Source of the DNA: Lysobacter_L cavernae
GTDB taxonomy: Bacteria; Pseudomonadota; Gammaproteobacteria; Xanthomonadales; Xanthomonadaceae
Assembly: GCF_042648505.1 (NCBI RefSeq)
Contig: NZ_JBHRXK010000013.1
Location: 1 to 27,899 of the forward strand
Direction: 5' to 3'
Length of the DNA stretch: 27,899 bases
Shown: positions 24,658 to 27,899 of the stretch, piece after piece
How the letters are laid out: each line of letters begins with the position of its first letter
Numbering within the stretch: position 1 is the stretch's first letter
Position numbers and translations under genes: made by a program
The notes under the pieces: generated by a model
What the model was told of the DNA's origin: nothing
Database searches by the model: none
Seen by the model: the letters and a program-made list of their open reading frames with translations, nothing else

Positions 24658-26427
24658 ATGACCGAATCGCCCAACACCCCCAAGAGCAAGGCGCCGATCG
24701 GCAGCCTGCGCACGCTGTGGCCGTTCGTGCGCAAGCACCGCGGCCTGTTCGTCGCCTGGCTGGTAGCACTGGCCGCATCGAGCACGGCGACGTTGAGCTT
24801 GCCGGTTGCGTTCCGCACCATGATCGACCAGGGCTTCGCCCAGGGCGGTGGCGCGGCCATCGATCGCGCCTTCGGGCTGTTGTTCATCGTTGCGGTCGCA
24901 CTGGCGTTGGCCACCGCGGCGCGCTTCTTCTTCGTCTCGCTGCTGGGCGAGCGCGTCGTCGCCGACCTGCGCGAGCGCTTGTATGCGCACCTGATCGGCC
25001 TCGACGCCGGCTTCCATGACCGCAACCGCAGCGGCGAACTGGTCTCGCGGCTCACCGCCGACGCCGAACTGCTGCGCAGCGTGGTCGGCTCCAGCATGTC
25101 GGTGGCGCTGCGCAGCCTGGTCACCTTCTTCGGCGGCCTGGCGATGCTGTTCGTCACCAGCCCGCGCCTGGCCGCGTATGCGCTGATCGGCATCCCGCTG
25201 GCGGTGTTGCCGATCGTGATCGGCGGCCGTCGCCTGCAGAAGATCTCGCGCGCCAGCCAGGACCGCGTCGCCGACGCCAATGCCCTGGCCAGCGAGACCC
25301 TGGGCGCCGTGCGCACGGTGCAGGCGCACGCGCGCGAGCCTTACGAACGCGGCCGCTTCGGCAGCGCGCTCCTGATCGCGGTCAACACCGCGCGCCGCCG
25401 CATCCAGGCCCAGGCCTGGGTCACCGCCATCGCGATCGTGCTGATCTTCGGCGCGATCACCCTGGTGCTGTGGTCGGGCGCGCATGACGTCGCCGCCGGC
25501 CGCATGAGCGCCGGCACGCTCGGCCAGTTCGTGCTGTACGCGCTGATCGCCGGCGGCTCGGTCGGTGCGCTCGCCGAGGTCTGGAACGAACTGCAACGCG
25601 CCGCCGGCGGCATGGGCCGGATCAGCGAACTGCTGCAGGAAGGTTCCAGCATCGACACACCGGCACAACCGCTGGCCCTGCCGCAACCGCTGCATGGCGA
25701 AGTCGCCTTCGACGACGTCACCTTCCACTACCCGATGCGGCCGGACCTGCCGGCGCTGGAGCACTTCACCCTGCGTGTGCGCCCGGGCGAGACCGTGGCG
25801 CTGGTCGGCCCGTCCGGCGCCGGCAAGAGCACGGTGTTCTCGTTGTTGTTGCGCTTCCACGACCCGCAATCGGGCGCGGTCCGCATCGACGAGGCCGACA
25901 TCCGCCAACTCGATCCGGCCGCGCTGCGCGAAGCGATCGGGCTGGTGCCGCAGCAGCCGACCATCTTCGCCAGCAGCGCCCGCGACAACATCCGCTACGG
26001 CCGGCTCGAGGCCGACGACACCCAGATCGAAGCGGCCGTGCGGGCCGCGCACGCCAGCGACTTCATCACCGACCTGCCGCAGGGCCTGGACACCGAGTTG
26101 GGTGAACGCGGCGCCCGCCTCTCCGGCGGCCAGCAACAACGCATCGCGATCGCCCGCGCCCTGCTCAAGGACGCGCCAATCCTGCTGCTCGACGAAGCCA
26201 CCAGCGCGCTAGACGCGCAGAGCGAGCGCGCCGTGCAACAGGCCCTGGAAACCCTGATGCGCGGCCGCACCACCCTGGTGATCGCACACCGCCTGGCCAC
26301 CGTGCTCAAGGCCGACCGCATCGTGGTGATGGACCGCGGCCGCATCGTCGCCGAGGGCACCCACGCGCAACTGCTGGCTGCAGGCGGCCTGTACGCCGAG
26401 CTGGCGAAGCTGCAGTTTCTGGATTGA
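24658..26427 (+). CDS. MsbA-like half-size ABC exporter (fused permease-ATPase)
   Basis: A 589-residue half-transporter that should work as a homodimer in the inner membrane. Six hydrophobic helices occupy about 28-300. The ATPase follows: A-loop Tyr in FDDVTFHYPM, Walker A GPSGAGKST at 384-392, Q-loop QQP, signature LSGGQQQ at 488, Walker B ILLLDE at 508-513, and H-loop His544 in AHRLATV. These are all intact, and the linker EAVRTVQAHA-like segment (GAVRTVQAHAREPYERGRF) is typical of the lipid/multidrug exporter group. Substrate is unknown. The start at 24658 is the first ATG after the tandem repeat; no canonical RBS is visible. A REP-like hairpin 26 nt after the stop probably terminates or protects the transcript. 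Confidence 0.93.
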   Translation: MTESPNTPKSKAPIGSLRTLWPFVRKHRGLFVAWLVALAASSTATLSLPVAFRTMIDQGFAQGGGAAIDRAFGLLFIVAVALALATAARFFFVSLLGERVVADLRERLYAHLIGLDAGFHDRNRSGELVSRLTADAELLRSVVGSSMSVALRSLVTFFGGLAMLFVTSPRLAAYALIGIPLAVLPIVIGGRRLQKISRASQDRVADANALASETLGAVRTVQAHAREPYERGRFGSALLIAVNTARRRIQAQAWVTAIAIVLIFGAITLVLWSGAHDVAAGRMSAGTLGQFVLYALIAGGSVGALAEVWNELQRAAGGMGRISELLQEGSSIDTPAQPLALPQPLHGEVAFDDVTFHYPMRPDLPALEHFTLRVRPGETVALVGPSGAGKSTVFSLLLRFHDPQSGAVRIDEADIRQLDPAALREAIGLVPQQPTIFASSARDNIRYGRLEADDTQIEAAVRAAHASDFITDLPQGLDTELGERGARLSGGQQQRIAIARALLKDAPILLLDEATSALDAQSERAVQQALETLMRGRTTLVIAHRLATVLKADRIVVMDRGRIVAEGTHAQLLAAGGLYAELAKLQFLD

Positions 26428-26453
26428 GCCAACTCGCGGTAGCCGCTTTGTCG

Positions 26454-26477
26454 TCATCCCCGCGAAAGCGGGGGTGA
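26454..26477. repeat. REP-like hairpin with GAAA tetraloop, possible terminator
   Basis: TCATCCCCGC pairs with GCGGGGGTGA (10 bp, one G-U) across GAAA, a stable GNRA loop. The sequence matches the CGTCATCCCCGCGAAAGCGGG type of REP element frequent in proteobacteria and shares its onset with 15107-15132. Confidence 0.75.
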
Positions 26478-26490
26478 AGGCGCGCTGGTT

Positions 26491-26541
26491 GCGAACCATT
26501 GGTTCGCGCGCGACTGAACGCCATCGCGCTGGCGCGATGGC
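26491..26541. repeat. Two further strong inverted repeats before the integrase 3' end
   Basis: GCGAACC/GGTTCGC over ATT (26491-26507) and GCCATCGCG/CGCGATGGC over CTGG (26520-26541) follow the REP hairpin. With it they form a three-hairpin cluster in the 166-nt gap between the convergent ABC exporter and integrase genes. No T-run follows any of them. Confidence 0.75.
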
Positions 26542-26593
26542 CGGAGATCGCAGATCCAGTGCCTTTTGGCTGCCCACAATCTCTCGCCTCTAG

Positions 26594-27616
26594 CTAGCGG
26601 TCCAACGGACTCAACACCCCGCCGGCACCGCGATTGAGCACATGGGTGTAGATCTGCGTGGTCGCCACGTCCTTGTGTCCGAGCAGCTCCTGCACGGTGC
26701 GGATGTCGTAACCCGCCTCGATCATGTGCGTAGCGAAAGAATGGCGCAGCGTGTGCGCCGACACCGGCTTGACGATATCGGCCCTCCGGCACGCCGCCTT
26801 CAGTGCCCGCGACAGCGTGCCGTCGTCGAAATGATGGCGCCGCTCGATGCCTTCACGTGGATCGACCGAACGCTTCGGCGAAGGGAACATGTACTGCCAG
26901 CCGAACTCGCGTTCCGCATTGGGATACTTGCGCGCCAGCGCATACGGCAAATGCACCGCGCCGAAACCCGCCTGCAGATCGCCCTCATGCAGCGACCTCG
27001 CCCGCTCCAACTCCCGCTGCAGTGGCTCCACCAGCGACTTGGGCAGCACCGTGCGCCGGTCCTTGCCACCCTTGCCATTGCGCACCGTGATCTCGCTGCG
27101 CGCGAAGTCCACATCCTTCACGCGCAGGCGCAGGCACTCCATCAGACGCAGACCGGTGCCATACAGCAGACTCGCCAGCAGCCACGGACGTCCGTCCAGT
27201 TGCGCCAGCAACGCCTGCACCTCCCCACGGGACAGCACCGTCGGCAACCGCCGCGCACGTTTCGCCCGTGTCACGTCCTCCAGCCAGGGCAACTGAATGC
27301 CCAGCACTTCCCGGTAGAGGAACAACAACGCCGACAACGCCTGGTTCTGCGTACTGGCGGCCACCTGCCCCTCCACCGCCAACGTCGACAGGAAACGCTC
27401 GATCTCGGCAGCCCCCATGTCCCGCGGATGCCGTTTGCCGTTGGCCAGGATGAACCGCCGCACCCACCCCAGATAGACCGTCTCCGTGCGCCGGCTGTAG
27501 TGCTTGAGCCGGATCACCCGAGTGACCTCCTCCAACAGCCGAGGCCTCCGCTCCATCGCCCCCGATCCCGGTTCCTGCCCTGGCTCCTGCCCTGGCTCCC
27601 GGATCCGAAAATGCAT
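26594..27616 (-). CDS. intI: Integron integrase (tyrosine recombinase)
   Basis: IntI recombinases insert and shuffle gene cassettes at attI and attC sites. With ATG 27616 the protein has 340 residues (IntI1 337). Its catalytic residues are Arg157 (GTGLRLME), Lys182 (NGKGGKDR), His288 and Arg291 (AHTLRHSF), His314 (LGHKD) and Tyr323 (IYTHV), each exactly 11 higher than in IntI1. The IntI-specific patch absent from XerC/D is present at about 210-265 (LPYALARKYPNAEREFGWQY, DPREGIERRHHFDD). The ending GAGGVLSPLD is family typical. The start is uncertain: ATG 27556 (MERRPRLLEE) fits the conserved onset and 27643 is also open; residues 9-16 come from a GQEP repeat. Convergent with the ABC gene. No CTG-N10-CAG LexA box is seen upstream, so SOS control is not supported. 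Confidence 0.96.
   Translation of the reverse strand: MHFRIREPGQEPGQEPGSGAMERRPRLLEEVTRVIRLKHYSRRTETVYLGWVRRFILANGKRHPRDMGAAEIERFLSTLAVEGQVAASTQNQALSALLFLYREVLGIQLPWLEDVTRAKRARRLPTVLSRGEVQALLAQLDGRPWLLASLLYGTGLRLMECLRLRVKDVDFARSEITVRNGKGGKDRRTVLPKSLVEPLQRELERARSLHEGDLQAGFGAVHLPYALARKYPNAEREFGWQYMFPSPKRSVDPREGIERRHHFDDGTLSRALKAACRRADIVKPVSAHTLRHSFATHMIEAGYDIRTVQELLGHKDVATTQIYTHVLNRGAGGVLSPLDR
27573..27596. repeat. 12-nt tandem duplication in the intI 5' end
   Basis: TCCTGCCCTGGC occurs twice in direct tandem and encodes GQEP-GQEP on the minus strand. As 12 nt is a multiple of three, copy change keeps the frame. It lies between the alternative start codons, so it may be leader rather than protein. 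Confidence 0.85.
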
Positions 27617-27715
27617 TACCTCGATATCCATCTCATACAACATAGCGCCCCGCATCGTGAGATATGCACGGGCGATCTTGCGGGTCACCGCCCATGCCCT
27701 CAATCAGCCAACCCC

Positions 27716-27769
27716 TTGACAGAAGGTAGGATTTTTCCACTTGACGCGCTTCGCATCGGACATGAATAT
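27716..27769 (+). promoter_or_regulatory. Candidate cassette promoter (Pc-like) upstream of attI
   Basis: On the plus strand, reading away from intI, a perfect TTGACA (27716-27721) and a second hexamer TTGACG (27741-27746) occur 25 nt apart. The latter is followed after 17 nt by GAATAT (27764-27769), a weak -10 with 3 of 6 matches. This is the place and direction expected for a promoter serving a cassette array. Only the -35 matches are good. Confidence 0.4.
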
Positions 27770-27796
27770 CCCGTCCATATCCCCGCTTTTGGGGGC

Positions 27797-27811
27797 TACT
27801 AAGCGTTATGC
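27797..27811 (+). other. Candidate attI recombination site
   Basis: TACTAAGCGTTATGC contains a core-like GTTATGC (27805-27811) preceded by a partly inverted CTACTAAG arm, about 190 nt from the intI start on its 5' side. This is where attI of an integron should be, with strand exchange at G^TT. GTTATGC departs from the strict GTTRRRY consensus at one purine position, and no attC is seen in the 88 nt remaining, so the call is tentative. Confidence 0.45.
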
Positions 27812-27899
27812 GGTGTTGCAAAAGCATCACCGTAGTTGTTCCTTCGGCCAGCACTTCGCACCGTGCCGGGTCGGCTCCGGATAGCAGTCTCGGTTCTCG

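Noticed and set aside
27633..27854. 73-codon minus-strand frame upstream of intI
   Set aside because: It overlaps the intI 5' end and covers the presumed attI/promoter region; no family or RBS supports it.
1..27899. CRISPR array, restriction-modification or known defence system
   Set aside because: No regularly spaced direct repeats and no cas, methyltransferase or nuclease-type defence genes are seen on either strand.

Overview
The window is a high-GC chromosomal segment from a gammaproteobacterium, most probably of the Xanthomonadales (Lysobacter/Xanthomonas-like). That placement is inferred from the protein style, the pyrD-murB-DMT gene order, the sigma/anti-sigma and YfbK-type genes and the chromosomal integron integrase; no rRNA is present to fix it.

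Left part (1-4500): a leftward type VI secretion spike operon. It reads vgrG, then a large TPR-like protein, then a 42-residue single-span membrane microprotein that overlaps its upstream gene, then the first 31 codons of a PAAR/Rhs-like protein that runs off the window. A tRNA-Arg(CCT) gene lies just outside the operon. Centre-left (4573-11692, rightward): an ALDH7-family dehydrogenase of lysine catabolism, pyrD and murB with a 4-nt overlap, a DMT/EamA permease, a secreted pectinacetylesterase/Notum-type hydrolase and a membrane-anchored helical protein that may serve it. Centre (11702-16627): a PAP2 phosphatase and ispG (leftward), then xseA and a second aldehyde dehydrogenase (rightward).

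Right-centre (16740-26427): a secreted alpha/beta-hydrolase-like protein that seems to have lost its catalytic residues; a VWA/YfbK-type lipoprotein; a GAF-GAF-GGDEF-EAL protein with an internal GAF duplication; an ECF sigma factor overlapping its putative anti-sigma factor, which overlaps a YigZ-family gene; a small degenerate 14-nt tandem repeat; and an ABC exporter. The VWA lipoprotein and the anti-sigma protein share a short motif also familiar from TonB-dependent receptors, which hints at a common envelope partner.

Right end (26428-27899): three strong hairpins, then a leftward integron integrase gene with all six catalytic residues in exactly the IntI1 spacing. Beyond its 5' end lie -35-like hexamers and a GTTATGC core-like site, which I read as the Pc/attI region of a chromosomal integron whose cassette array would begin at or just beyond the window edge. 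Together with the T6SS operon this is the most accessory part of an otherwise housekeeping region.
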